From NCBI RefSeq assembly GCF_026210795.1, contig NC_089430.1:2542001-2606000 (forward strand): DNA of 64,000 nt. Direction: 5' to 3'. The stretch is from Rhizophagus irregularis (taxonomy: Eukaryota > Glomeromycota > Glomeromycetes > Glomerales > Glomeraceae). A program made the position numbers and the translations under genes. The notes under the pieces are model-generated. The model was given only the letters and a program-made list of their open reading frames with translations, was not told the DNA's origin and did no database searches. Below, piece after piece: positions 20,031-32,536 of the stretch. Each line of letters starts with the position of its first letter. Positions within the stretch are counted from its first letter, which is position 1.

Positions 20031-23000
20031 ATGGATTGGTTTAAAAACTTTTTTCTAATTATTCAAAGGCAAGAAAGTCGCGACTATCTTGTGTCTGTCT
20101 TAACACAACTTATAAATTCCACAAGCGATTTAGAAACCAACAAGTTTGTTCTTACTTCGCTTTTGTTTAAAATATGGCAACAACATAAATGTTATGCAGG
20201 TGTTATTATGAATTCTAGAGTGTAATTCGATAATATATGGGATTTTTATATTTACTTGATGATTTCTTATCAGATCAATTGGACTATAATATTCTTAAAG
20301 TAAATTATGAATTGAGTACAGGCCTTTATTTAGAATTGATAGAAAAGTTAAATATGGAAAACGAATTCAGAAAATTATTATATTCAATTCCACAGCTGGT
20401 AATTAATGATTTTTCGGGTAGAAATTGTTTAATCTTGTCTATTTAAAGTCATTATATATTCTCTCTCATAAATAATAGACAGTTCAAAGAGTTGTTGAGA
20501 ATGTAATATATTCAAATCCATCATATGGTTTTAGAATTGTTTATGATCCAGCTTTAAATGTGTGCAATAGTCATAATGGCCAAAATAGATCAGAATTGAT
20601 TTCAAGCTTATTGCAAATGATTGTAGAATACGATAACGTGATTAAAACAAGTATTATATTTAATGTTCTTAGTACCTATTGTTATAACTGATACTAGCTT
20701 AACTTAACAATCTTTATTATATATTATTAGATGATCAACTTCTTGTTGAATTGTTTCAATCTACCGCAAGACACGTTGAAAGCCATTTGAACTCCAATTC
20801 GCCCCTGCGTCGAAAACCTGTTGCTTCACAAAATTCAGAAATTATTCCGAATAATGTGGAAATGAACTATTTTTTTTCGACTTTTTATTATCCTGATTTA
20901 AATTTCCAAGCAAAGTCGCATCTAAAGCGCGCTTATCAAACGGTTAAATCAAAAAGCACACAATTCGAAAATACTTCAAAGTAAGGTATTCTCTCATTAT
21001 TGTTTATTTTATGGTATCATCATTGTACATTTTATTTATGCTTGACGACCTTAGGTCAATTGAAAGTTTATATGCAAATTCACAACGAACTCCTAGAGAT
21101 AATAAACATCTCTATCAATTGCTATGCATATTTGACTATCTTGCGTTCGTCGTTTGTAAGGATGAACAACAAGCTTATCAAATCAATCCTTTAATGAAAT
21201 TGGCAATGCGCCGAGTAATCTTGCGGCTCAAAGAAGCAGATATAATCAGTAATGTGTTTAGTATATATTAAATGGAGTTAATACATTATACATTTATTAA
21301 TCCTTTAATAAAATTAGGCACTTTAAGTTCACTTAATAAGATATATTCCAATGAAAACAAATCAATTGACAATCTCCTAGAATATATTGATTCTGAACCA
21401 CAAAAAACGCCTTCGAATTTGGAGGTAAACATGATTTTTGATATTCGGAAGTTTCCATAATAACCATTAATGTTATTAATCGTTTATTCTCTAGTTTCGA
21501 TCAAAAAGGATAGTTCAACGGTAATATAAATATACGTACACATATACCTTATACGCGAATAAAGCAATTAATAGTAATTTAATTGATCCAGTTTGCGAGA
21601 AGATAAATCAGAATATCAAAATGTAACTTTCCTGAAAGTATCTTTTCGTATGAATTCAACAAGTGATGAACCTTTAAATAAGCATGAAGAGGCATTTATC
21701 ACGATTTGTCATTCTTTGCGACAAAATCTTGATTACGACATATCATTTGCCAATCGGATCGATGGTTCTGAGTTGACTTTCAAATTAAGCATGATATTAG
21801 AGAGTTTAACAAAGAAAGATCTGTCCAATTATTGTCATTGGGTGGTAAATTCTATTAGATTCCGGCGTCTTGGATCTGTGTCTTTTTTAAAATTAATGTT
21901 GCAATATATAGATCTATTTGACGAGTAAGTTAAATAATTCATAATTTCTTTTGTCACAAACACATTTATATTTTATATCCATGTTATATTACTATAATAC
22001 ACAACAGCTTAAACATAAATGAAGATATGTTTAGTGAGTTGATAGTTGAATATGGATTCCAACGAGAATTATATCAGAGTATCAAAAGACTCATTAAAAA
22101 TTCTGGCGGCAAAACTGTACCTAAAATCAAAGTAAGTGCGATCAACAATATTTTTCACATGATAACCATAATTAATACTAATTACATTTCAAAGACTGGC
22201 ATGAATCTATTCCTTAAATCATTTTCTCTATTATCACGCCACACAAAATGTCTATTTCGTGATTTTATGTTATCTGACAGGTAATTTTATTTAGGCTATT
22301 TCTAAATTCTGTATAATTTCTTACAGATGATACTTTATTTATTAAACAGGCCTCCTGATACGAACATTAAAGCACCTACTTTCGATAATTGGTCAGTATG
22401 GCCGTTTGAATATAATCAACGACTTACTACGCTCTGCAATCAAATAGTTTTTACAGCAGAAATAAACAGCCAAATGAACGATGATAAGTCGAAGTTAATA
22501 ATTAAAAACAAGGAGGAATGTATTAGATCTAGTGATATAGACGCTCTTATTGAAGTACGTTATATATTATTCTTGATTTATTATTATATGTCTTTCATTA
22601 CTTACTTGACTTCTTTGTACAGTTATCAATGGTTGCATCTTATTTTATGCTTGACAGATTATTAGAGGACTGTATACATAATAAGGGCGAAGGAATATTA
22701 ATTCTTGATATTTTACGTGAAATTGGATCATTATGTTGGTTCCGCCAAACCTCAAAATCTCCAGCTTTGATGATTAAAGTAATTCAATACAAATTATCTT
22801 CACTTGATGGAGGAACTTTGTGTTTTAACTTACAAGAACAAAAAAACTTGATCGATTTTCTTATGCTTGCGATGACGGTAAATTGTTACATACATCTTTA
22901 ATTTTTACATACCTTTAATATTAATGCCTTTTATTAATAAATTTGTGTGAATAAAGGGCAATACCACCAAGAAACCTGTGGAGTTAACTCTTATTGATAT

Positions 23001-25033
23001 AGGAGAATGGAACAATAATAACATTCTAATTGATGTCAGAGAATATATCAAGTATTGTGTGATGCCTTACTTAAAGAGCTCAAACTTGATTGGAAGGAAA
23101 ATTACTTTGTCTATATCACTTGATATTCTTAATGCCCTTTTATTTCAACTAACTCCAATGTTACCACCAGCTGATGTAAGTTGGTTAATGAGGTCAAATC
23201 CCTTTTCATTATTGAAATCTATTGTAACGTTATTCAATCGGCGTAAAGAAATGTTTTCCTTAGTAATAAACAAGATAGATAATATATATATAGTGTCTAA
23301 AAAATTGATAGAAATATTGGCGGGGTGTATTTCATCTCTTCCAGAAGATTATGTTCAATATAGTAAGTTCTTATTTTATAATACCTTATTTAAAGCATTT
23401 ACGGTTGGAATTTTTAATATTGCGTTTTTTAGATATTCACAATTCAGATACCTATTCGGTTCGTCAGTTTTATGACGAATCCCAGGAATTTGGTAAATTA
23501 TTTTTTTTTTAAAAAAAAAAGATATCCTACATTTAATTATTCAAAAAAAATTATTTTTCTTTATATTATTATAAAGATTGGACTACACAACTTTTTCTCC
23601 GGAACTTATTTGAAATGTGTGAAGACCGATTAGGATTAAAGATAGGGAAACCTATTATACCTGCAGTGCTTTTTTCCTTTTGTGATTTATCCAAAGAAGA
23701 ATTTGTGATAATTGAGGATAATGAAAATATGTCAGAACAAACAACAGAATTTAAACAAACGATGGTGTTTTTAGAAGGTTGCAGAGTGTCGAATGATTGG
23801 TGCAAAAAATTTAGTTTAGTAAGTTCTTTAAAATTAGAATATACCTTGTCTAAACATTTTTTTGTTAATATCTAACATGTTGGTTGATGATTCTTTTCTT
23901 TAAGGCTCTAAACAAGTCACAAGCTATTACAAAGCCATCTTTACGTAATCTTTTCCGAACAACCGCACCTCTTGCATTCTGTTACATACTTGCAAACAGT
24001 GTTGAAGAGGAAACTTTATGTTTGTTGAATGAGCTATTAAGAGAATTGTTTTTTTACGGTTGTCTGTCAGCCGCTGAATTGTTAATGATTGATGATAATG
24101 ATAATGAATTAAATGAATTGGCTACTGCTGACCTAGCATTTGATGGTAAAAGAATTTTAGTTTTCAAGATTTATCTTTCCTTGATCTTGATTGGACTAAT
24201 TATGTTTTTTGAATAGAACGGATATCATTATGTTGTTTAAGATTTTCATTTATTAATATCTTAGAATCATTACACTTTCTCAAGGAACAGCAAGAAAAAA
24301 GTAATAATTCATTGGAGTATGAACAACAATTTTCATCATACAGGGTTGTTACCGATTTCCGTATTATACAAAATATTATCAAAGTAACTAAGGTATTACT
24401 TTTAATCCCTTTTTTAAAAAACAAAAAAAATATTTCCATTTCAAAAATAAGAAAATTTACATTATTATTTTATTTATTCATTTTTTAATTTCTCAGGAAT
24501 TCTTTATAACACCTAATTCTACGCTGAATTATTTGATTGTATTATTCTATACTATAACTCAAGCGCTTCCTCTGTTATCTTTTTCATTCAAAGCTGAAGA
24601 AAGTTTATATATCTTTTTATTATTTATTGTGGATCAGATTGATAATGCGCGTATAATAACAATTCAAGAAGAGAAATCATCAACAGGAATCGTGGTTGGT
24701 AATACTGATAATGGATCTTCCAGCAACCAAAAAAGTCGCAAAAAGAAAAAAAAAACAGAGAAACATCAAAAAGGTAATCAAGAATTGGAGCAACAATTAG
24801 AACAATTAACAAGAGAAATAGATACAACAGCAATAAAAGCAGATGAAGTATATATAGAAGCAAATACTAAAAGAAATCAAACCGTTAGGTCAGTAACCAT
24901 TGAATATTCTCAATGGCAAGAAAAACTGTTAGCCAAAGGTTCTAATAAAATAAAAAATAATGAATTGGGATGGAGATTCACAGTAGCAAATGCATTGAAA
25001 ATTCGAGATGAACTTATTGATCATGGTAAATAA
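20031..25033 (+). CDS. Large helical protein of unknown function, 18 exons
   Basis: I do not recognise this protein. Exons: 20031-20199, 20274-20417, 20483-20650, 20731-20980, 21055-21248, 21318-21424, 21495-21520, 21592-21924, 22008-22131, 22195-22280, 22350-22554, 22623-22877, 22957-23362, 23433-23492, 23577-23818, 23905-24145, 24217-24392, 24497-25033, giving 1240 aa. It is Leu/Ile-rich and looks all-helical, HEAT/ARM-like, over most of its length. A low-complexity Lys-rich patch (SRKKKKKTEKHQK) and a coiled coil occupy the last 130 residues. No catalytic motif, signal peptide or clear membrane segment is visible. Every junction keeps phase, including a 26-nt microexon (21495-21520). The exon 1/exon 2 boundary and the 63-nt intron at 22132-22194 are the least certain parts. 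The helical layout recalls large scaffold or ligase-associated proteins, but that is only a guess. Confidence 0.75.
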
Positions 25034-25136
25034 TGATTGGTATTTTATAAAAGTTTAAATAGTAATTTTTACAAGATAGGTATTTAATGTAATGAATCAA
25101 AAAATTGCTGTATTTGATATTTATCTACAATAAAAA

Positions 25137-27581
25137 TTAATCTTTTTCAGATATACCTTTAGTTATATTTTTATTATTTTTTTTATTAACTAAATTTAAT
25201 TCCTTAGCTAAAAAAGGAAAATTGGTTCTAACCCAATTAATAATTTCATATTGATCTCTATTTTTAGAATGATCATGCAAGAAATTTAATAAAGTTCTAA
25301 TTATTTTAGAATTAGGTTGTATACCATCATCAATCATTTCAGACATTAAAACATTTTTTGCTTCATTAAATTTTTGATTTCTGGCTAAAGCTTCAAGGTA
25401 TGAAGCATAATTATTTTGATTTAAATTAAAATTCTTCTTTTTTAAATCATACCAAATTTGATTTAATCTAAATAATTGTTTATTAAAACCACAAGAATCC
25501 AAAACAATCGATACGGTAGCATTATTAACTAATAAATCACTTTCTTTAGAAGATATTACCAAGGAATCCCATAATTGTAATACATTATAACCATAACCAC
25601 ATCTATTATAGGCATCCATTAAAGAATTATATATGACAATATCAAATTGATCGAGATTCAAATCCATTCTAATTAATTGATGAATATTTTTTACGCCTTG
25701 TATATCATAAATTTTTCCAAATCCTCTAATTAATGAAGAATATGTGTAAGAATTTGGTTTTATACCTTTTTCTTTCATATCAACAAATATACGTTGAGAT
25801 TCTGACATATATGTCATTTTTGAAAAGGAATCTATTAGTATTGTGTAGCCACGTTGATCTAGTATTATATTATGATCTTTTGATTGATAATATATTTGTA
25901 ATGCCTCATTAATTTTTTCTTGTGATATTAATTTTTTGCATAATATTGTTATGTTTAAAATATTTAAAAAGTACCCTTGTTGAAGGAGATGTGAATAAAT
26001 TTCTAATGCATTAGTTATATCATCTTGGGTTAAGAAATAAGTGATTAATGTATTATAAAGTATACTAGAAGAGGAAGCGAATTGTTTGAAAAAATTTTTT
26101 GAGTGTTCTTTTCCTAGGTTTGAGAATAATGAAAACAATTTTCGCATGTTTAAAAAAGAATCCATTTTTTCATTAAATAATTTAAAAGCAATATCATTAT
26201 TTCCAGTATGATAATAAGCCGGTATAATCGAAGCTAGAGTAGCTGCATCATGAATAAACCCAATATCTACTAATTCCTCATATACCCTTAGAGCATTAGA
26301 AAACTCTTTTTCTTTAATCAAGTAATCTAACAAAGTATTAACAAATTTAATATTTCCTTTATGTTGTTGATGTTTAATCTGATTAAATAAATTTAGTACT
26401 TTTTGCAAGTTACCAGGTTCATAACAATAAATTTTTAATATTTTCGTATAAAGATGTGTATCCAATTCTATTCCACTGTCTTTAATATCTTTAAATAAAT
26501 TTTTTGCTTTATCCAAATGTCCATAATTTAAATATCCACTTAATAAGCAATCCAAAGTAAACTTATCTACTATTACTTCACATTTATCCAAACTGTTCCC
26601 CATCCTAGTTGTAGAATTACTCTTCATTTTCTCATAAATTCGTTCAGCTTGATTAATATCACCTAACTTAACATATATATCAATTAAAGAATTAAATGTT
26701 ACAGTATTAGGTTTAATTCCATACAATTTCATTTCCTCTAATACTTCTAATGCACTTTCAATATCTAATGACCATTGATATGACAATATTAACGAATTAA
26801 ATGTATATATGGTACATTCTATTTTATCTTCAAGCATCATTTTGTAGATTCTTCTTGATTCTTTAGTATCACCTTTAAGTGAATTCAAATAAATTAGTCT
26901 ATTATAGGTTGATGTATCTGGTTTATAACCTTGCTTTTTCATATCATTAAAAAGTGAATATATTATCGAAGTAGTTGAGGCTAGAGTTTGAGTTGATGAT
27001 GGCGGTGGACTAGTTGCCTTTTGTGTGAAATTTGCAGAACGAGTCAGCAAACTTATTGCATCCTGATAATCTGATTTTTTTAAACGATTCTGCCATTGTT
27101 GTCCTTTTTGTTCTTTTATTAATGTGTGATGTGTCATCATAAGTTTTTTCAGATCTCCTTCTTGAATTGCTTCCCTAAACCTAATTACCAATCTATCCAA
27201 TGAATAATTACCTACCCATGAACTATCCATCCCATTTTCTACACTTATATTCCTCTCATTATTCGTTTTTAAAAGAACTTCTCCCTCGTTTTTTTCTTCT
27301 CCTTGTTCTTTCTCAATTGATGTTGTTAAAGCAGAATATGTTGCATAATTGTATTGTACACTAGAATTTGAATTTGACGTTAAAGTTTGGTTAACTTTTA
27401 ATAATGGAGATATTCGCACTATTGAAAGTATTTTTGAATTTGCCGAATTTTCTTTAATGGTAGTCATGCTTCTTAAAGTTGTTGCAAACATTATTTTAGC
27501 TGTTGGAGAGGATACTATTGTTGGCCATTTTGTTAAAGTCAAATTTAACATTGTTGAAAAAGCAACAAGATCAACTAACAC
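25137..27581 (-). CDS. P-class PPR protein, 814 aa, probably mitochondrial
   Basis: A single exon with about 13 PPR motifs from residue 220 to 780, such as TYNRLIYLNSLKGDTKES, TFNSLIDIYVKLGDINQA, YTILIDSFSKMTYMSES and TYSSLIRGFGKIYDIQG. The N-terminus carries Ser/Thr, Lys and few acids, compatible with mitochondrial import; Met11 (MLNLTLTKWPTIVSS) is an equally good start. It is not a close copy of the other PPR protein at 16784-19615, so the pair is not a recent tandem duplication. Stops of this gene and the unknown gene converge with about 100 bp between them. A role in mitochondrial RNA stability or translation is inferred from the family. Confidence 0.92.
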   Translation of the reverse strand: MLVDLVAFSTMLNLTLTKWPTIVSSPTAKIMFATTLRSMTTIKENSANSKILSIVRISPLLKVNQTLTSNSNSSVQYNYATYSALTTSIEKEQGEEKNEGEVLLKTNNERNISVENGMDSSWVGNYSLDRLVIRFREAIQEGDLKKLMMTHHTLIKEQKGQQWQNRLKKSDYQDAISLLTRSANFTQKATSPPPSSTQTLASTTSIIYSLFNDMKKQGYKPDTSTYNRLIYLNSLKGDTKESRRIYKMMLEDKIECTIYTFNSLILSYQWSLDIESALEVLEEMKLYGIKPNTVTFNSLIDIYVKLGDINQAERIYEKMKSNSTTRMGNSLDKCEVIVDKFTLDCLLSGYLNYGHLDKAKNLFKDIKDSGIELDTHLYTKILKIYCYEPGNLQKVLNLFNQIKHQQHKGNIKFVNTLLDYLIKEKEFSNALRVYEELVDIGFIHDAATLASIIPAYYHTGNNDIAFKLFNEKMDSFLNMRKLFSLFSNLGKEHSKNFFKQFASSSSILYNTLITYFLTQDDITNALEIYSHLLQQGYFLNILNITILCKKLISQEKINEALQIYYQSKDHNIILDQRGYTILIDSFSKMTYMSESQRIFVDMKEKGIKPNSYTYSSLIRGFGKIYDIQGVKNIHQLIRMDLNLDQFDIVIYNSLMDAYNRCGYGYNVLQLWDSLVISSKESDLLVNNATVSIVLDSCGFNKQLFRLNQIWYDLKKKNFNLNQNNYASYLEALARNQKFNEAKNVLMSEMIDDGIQPNSKIIRTLLNFLHDHSKNRDQYEIINWVRTNFPFLAKELNLVNKKNNKNITKGISEKD

Positions 27582-27692
27582 CAGGGTTCGATCAGTAATC
27601 TACCGATATACTGATGACGAAATTATCACGTGACTAAATGGTTTATAGTGAAATTGCAGAAATTACACGATAGTCTGAGTCTTTCATTAAAA
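27582..27692. promoter_or_regulatory. Compact 111-bp divergent promoter with TCACGTGA
   Basis: Only 111 bp separate the PPR start (27581, minus) and the TM9SF3 start (27693, plus). Within it are a perfect TCACGTGA palindrome at 27626-27633, the core bound by bHLH factors of the Cbf1/Pho4/USF type, and a TGATGACGA block at 27611-27619. Both genes are probably driven from here. Use of the sites is inference. Confidence 0.6.
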
Positions 27693-30600
27693 ATGGATTA
27701 TTTAAAAAGAAAAAGATTTTGGTTCGCTTTATTATTTATCTTGTACACAACTTTTGTAAGTGCCGATGAACATTCTCATAAGGTACGTACCTCTTAGTAG
27801 TTACTGTTTCTGCATTTTAAAAGTCAATAACTATATCTACTTCTCTTAGTATGAAAAGGGTGAGGATATAATAATATGGGTTGATACTGTAGGTCCGCGT
27901 TCAAATCAGCAAGAAACTTACGAGTATTTTCAGTTACCATACTGTAAGGGAATTCATGTTTCTGGTAAGTATAAAGCTATTTTACTAAGATTGTTTGTAT
28001 ATTTATAACCCATTTTTCTTTTTCATAGAGCACCATCATGAAACGCTAGGTGAGGCATTGTTAGGTACGTATACGTTTTATGATCAGAAACTTAAATCGA
28101 AGGGATATGGAGAACTAGAAGATATTCAATACATTTCGTGATGAAGTAACTTCCTCTAACTCTCTTTTAGGTATGGAACTGGTAAATTCCGGGATCGGCA
28201 TGAAATTTCTGAGTGAGTATATCCTTTTATCTGAGTATTTGTATTGAAATAATGATATGATGGAATCATCTATTGGTTTTTATTATAATTTATACCGAAA
28301 AGAAAGATTTAATTACATATCATAAATAGATTAAGTTCTGAAGATTATAAAGGGAACTACCGATTTTTGTTATTAGATGATGTTGGAATCATAAATCAAT
28401 CAGGATCAATTAGTGCTTGTCTATTTCTTCCTTTCTTATTTCTTATTTATACAAAATTACTACTTTTAAATTATACGTATATTGGTTAATATTTTATAAT
28501 GTTTGTGTCTGATTATTATTATAGCAAACGAAAAAAATGCAACTATTTGTGAAAAGGAACTAACACCAAAGGACGTAAATCTGTTTCGATATGCTGTTGT
28601 TAATAATTATTGGTATCAAATGTTTCTTGGTAAGTGCATAAGACAAGCTTGATTTATTTTTCTTTTAATACTCTAATTATATTTTCCTTTCAGATGACTT
28701 GCCAATATGGGGTAAAATTTAAATCGTGTTGATGGTTTTCTGCTTAAATTAATTTTACACGAGATAATGTCTATTTATTATTGTAGGATTTGTTGGAGAA
28801 ATTGATAATATTTCAGGCGATGTGTTTTTGTATACGCACAGAGAATTTGAAGTGAACTATAATGGCGATAAAGTATAACAATGTTTTTTTTTTAATGTCA
28901 TCATTCTTTACTTTGTTATAGATATTTATTGTACTATTTCAGATTATTCAAGTGAAACTTGGAAGTGGAAACCCTATAAAATTGCACTGGGAGACACAGG
29001 ATATTCCTGTACGATTTTCATATTCTGTTAATTGGGTTGCAACTGATGATCCATTTGATACGAGATTTGATAAACTTTTGGATACCGAATTTTTTGAGCA
29101 TAAGGTATTTGAAATTTTTATGTGTAAGTACTAAGTTACGAAATAATATTTTTTCTTAAGCTTGTCAAGGTAAACTTATATAATTCTTATTTGAAAAATA
29201 GATCCATTGGTTTTCAATTTTCAATTCCTTTATTATGGTTATTTTTTTGGCAGGCTTTGTCAGTATTATATTACTACGCATGCTAAAGAAAGACTATGCT
29301 AGATATGATAAGGAAGAGACACTTGGAGATTTGGTAATTTATATATATTATTTTTTTTTTTTTAATAAAATTAATTATTTGTAACATTTTCTTGTAGGAT
29401 CATGACTTAGGCGATGAATATGGCTGGAAACAAGTTCATGGAGATGTGTTTCGTGCGCCAAGATCGTTACTACTTTTCTCAGCATTAGTCGGAACTGGTC
29501 ACCAACTAGTATGGCTAACGCTTGTAATCATTTTATATACAATCATCGGAAATTTATACGCAGAGTGAATATCGACTCCAAACTTCAATTTGGATTGAAC
29601 CGCTGTATGATAGATAACCTTTTGGGATTGGGAATCTGAAAATTTAATGAATAAAATTAACGATTATTAAAATAATAATAATAATAATAATTTTTTTAAT
29701 TCATCTAGACGTGCTACTATTTTGACTGCTTCAATCTTCTTTTATACATTAACCTCAGCGGTTGCTGGGTATACAAGTGCAAGCACTTATCAAGTGTATG
29801 GAGGTAAATTGAATTTTCGAATATTATTGTTAATTAAATAAGAAAAAAACTAATAATTCGGGTTTAAACTATATTTATTATAGGTCGTGATTGGATAAAG
29901 AATGTTATAGCTACGGCTACTTTGTGGCCTGGAATACTTAGCGTAATCACTATAATAATCAATTCCATAGCTGTATATTATTCTAGCTCACGTGCTATTC
30001 CTTTCACAGTTATGGTATGCTAAAAATATGATTCTATAATGCATTTACTACCAATTAACGTACGTGTTTGTTTGTACTTAGTTGGCAATGTTTGCAATTT
30101 GGTCATTCCTTGTGTTTCCATTAACATTGCTTGGAGCAATTCTTTGTCGTAATTGGGCAAGTCAACCAAGTTTTCCCTGTCGCGTTAATCCAATTCCTAG
30201 GCCTATCCCCGAAAAAGTTTGGTAAATATGTATTTATCTTTATAAAATAAAATGTTATTAATTTAATGTATTAAAATGTATATAAATATAGGTATGCCGA
30301 ATCCCTTGTAGTTATAGCTCTTGGTGGAATCCTTCCGTTCGCATCAATTTTCATTGAGATTTATTTTATCTTCTCATCATTCTGGGCATACAAGATTTAT
30401 TATGTTTATGGATTTATGTTGTTTGTTTTCATAATTCTTCTCATTGTAACAGCATGCGTTACCATAGTTAGCACATATATTTTACTCAATTCTGAGGACC
30501 ATCGATGGTATGTTAGAAGTATATACATGTATGCATATAGAAAAATGCTTAACAAACTTTTTAATCATATTAAAGGCACTGGATGAGTTTCTTAACTTGT

Positions 30601-30942
30601 GGATCTACTGCAGTATACGTTTATCTGTATTCTATATATTATTTTATTAACAGAACCAAGTAAGTTTAGGAGAGGATTTGTAAATATTATATATTTTTAT
30701 TAATCATACCTTATTATTTTTAGAATGTATGGTCTCTTTCAGACCTCATTTTATTTTGGAAATACGGCTATAGTATGTTTTGGACTATTTGTTATGTTAG
30801 GTAAATAATATAATTCTTTGACCTTTCTCGTTTTTTTTCTTAATAGTAAAATTTTAACATTTATTATGAAATAGGTACCATCGGATATTTTGCAGCAGAC
30901 AAATTTGTTAGAACAATTTATAAGAATGTTAAACTAGACTAG
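27693..30942 (+). CDS. TM9SF3: Nonaspanin of the TM9SF3 type (EMP70 family)
   Basis: Seventeen exons: 27693-27782, 27850-27964, 28029-28064, 28171-28212, 28525-28629, 28694-28711, 28787-28872, 28943-29104, 29202-29333, 29398-29564, 29709-29803, 29884-30014, 30082-30221, 30292-30507, 30576-30659, 30724-30800, 30875-30942, giving 587 aa, close to the 589 aa I recall for human TM9SF3. A signal peptide (1-24) is followed by a lumenal domain ([44 protein letters not shown]), the cytosolic [16 protein letters not shown] block and nine membrane spans with PRPIPEK and KIYYVYGFM motifs. The protein ends KNVKLD, matching the family Golgi-retention tail K-x-D/E. Nonaspanins act in the Golgi/endosomes in sorting of membrane proteins. 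One exon is only 18 nt. The intron between 28212 and 28525 is the longest (312 bp). Confidence 0.95.
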
Positions 30943-31475
30943 TGAAATTCTTTCTGCTTTTTTTTTGGATACAAGAAATATATATATATATAGTGTTCTT
31001 AATATTATTTTATATTACTGTTCTTAATTATTATTTTATATTACTAATATTCAAATAACTGATAATAATTATAATTATTACTTATTTAAAGACAAGATGA
31101 TTTATAATAGTTTATTTTTTAGAAAGAAATAATTATCTTATAAGTTCATTATTTTATGTGAATAAAATTGAAAGCCAAAAGTCTGTAATTGTTATTAATT
31201 TCAGTATCATCCTTATATCTTTTTAATAGTAAAAAATAATTAAATCAGCCTTTAAAATTATAAAATACAAAAAAAAAAAAAAATTCTTACTAACTTACCT
31301 ATATCATATCATATACAATATTTAATTCTATCCTACTATAAACCAAAAAATAAAATGAAGTAGAAATAAAAATAAAAATAAAAAGTCTAAAGCAAATAAA
31401 ATATATTATTGATTTATATAATCAAGTATTTGTTAGTAATATTGTGGCTGATTTACAAAGAAACAACAATAAATA
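30943..31475. other. Intergenic region between convergent TM9SF3 and VPS24
   Basis: Holds the two 3' UTRs, which face each other. The sequence is AT-rich with simple TA runs near 30980 and ATTATTTTATATTACT blocks repeated at about 31000 and 31029. No other feature is seen. Confidence 0.5.
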
Positions 31476-32536
31476 TTAAGATTTTAATGCATGTAATCTA
31501 GCTTGCATCTCATCTAATGCGGCAGGTTCTTCTTCCTCTTCCAATTCTGGGTTCTAATGGGAATAACAAATTAAATCAATATTATAATTCAAAAGAAGTT
31601 GTTGTTAAATAGAATTTTACCTCTAATGGAACGGCACCAGCTTCACCAAGCAATCCTACAAAGAAATTTTTTAAACTCTCTTTCACAGTTTTTAAAAAAT
31701 CAAGATAAAATAGTTGAATTTTTTCAATACCCTTTGTAACTTCAAATAAAACTTTATTAACTTCTTCATCAGCTTCTTCCTCAATATCACTATCTTCCAT
31801 TAATTCGAAAGTATCTCCTATCATTTCATCGATAATACCAGCCTAATCACGAAAGGTGTTAAATAACTACTTTTTCGATAAAATAAAATGGAGATTACAT
31901 ATATTACCTTTGTCATTTCCATTGATAATTCTTGCATTCCCTTTGATAATTCTGGTAGTCTGGCTAATCCATTAACCATTTTCATTACTTCAGTACTTTT
32001 TTTTAATGATCCGGATACTTTAAGAGTAGCTATTATATTTAAAAAAATGAATGTAATAAACATAATTTTTCTCCTCTCATAATACTCGTTTTAAAATTTA
32101 TTCTTTAAAAATACTTACCTAATTGGTTTTGTAGTTGTAATTGAATAGAATTCAATTGTGCTTTACTAGTATATAATCTAGTTTTTTGACGTCTTGTCCT
32201 AATAAGTTCTTTAGCAAATAATTTACAAGCTTTTGAATCATTTTTTTTAGCGTGTTGTTTTAATAAATTTGTTGTTTTTTTTTCTACTTCTTCGAAATCT
32301 CTAATTTGTCGTTCTAACGAACGTTGTTGTGTTCTTATTTCTCTTTGCCACTTCTTTACCTTACGTTAAAAAGAAAAAAAGGAAAGTATAAAGTTACTGT
32401 AATGCAAAAAAGTTTTTGTTACGACAACCAATAAGGCTGACTGAACGAGATTTAGCCAAAAAAGTAATTACTTTTTGATTATTACCATTTCATCTTGCGT
32501 AGGCTTTTTTCCGAAAAGCTTCTGTACAGATTCCAT
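31476..32536 (-). CDS. VPS24: ESCRT-III subunit VPS24/CHMP3
   Basis: Six exons on the minus strand (5' to 3'): 32486-32536, 32119-32359, 31908-32029, 31731-31842, 31621-31655, 31476-31553, giving 212 aa. The Snf7-fold core is basic and helical (VKKWQREIRTQQRSLERQIR, AKELIRTRRQKTRLY, LATLKVSGSLKKSTEVMK), followed by the acidic helix GIIDEMIGDTFELMEDSD. The C-terminus LDEMQARLHALKS is a MIM1 helix that binds the MIT domain of Vps4. VPS24 caps Snf7 polymers during vesicle budding into multivesicular bodies. Length and motif order fit CHMP3 rather than Vps2/CHMP2. All junctions keep phase; a 35-nt exon is included. The 3' end converges with TM9SF3. Confidence 0.94.
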
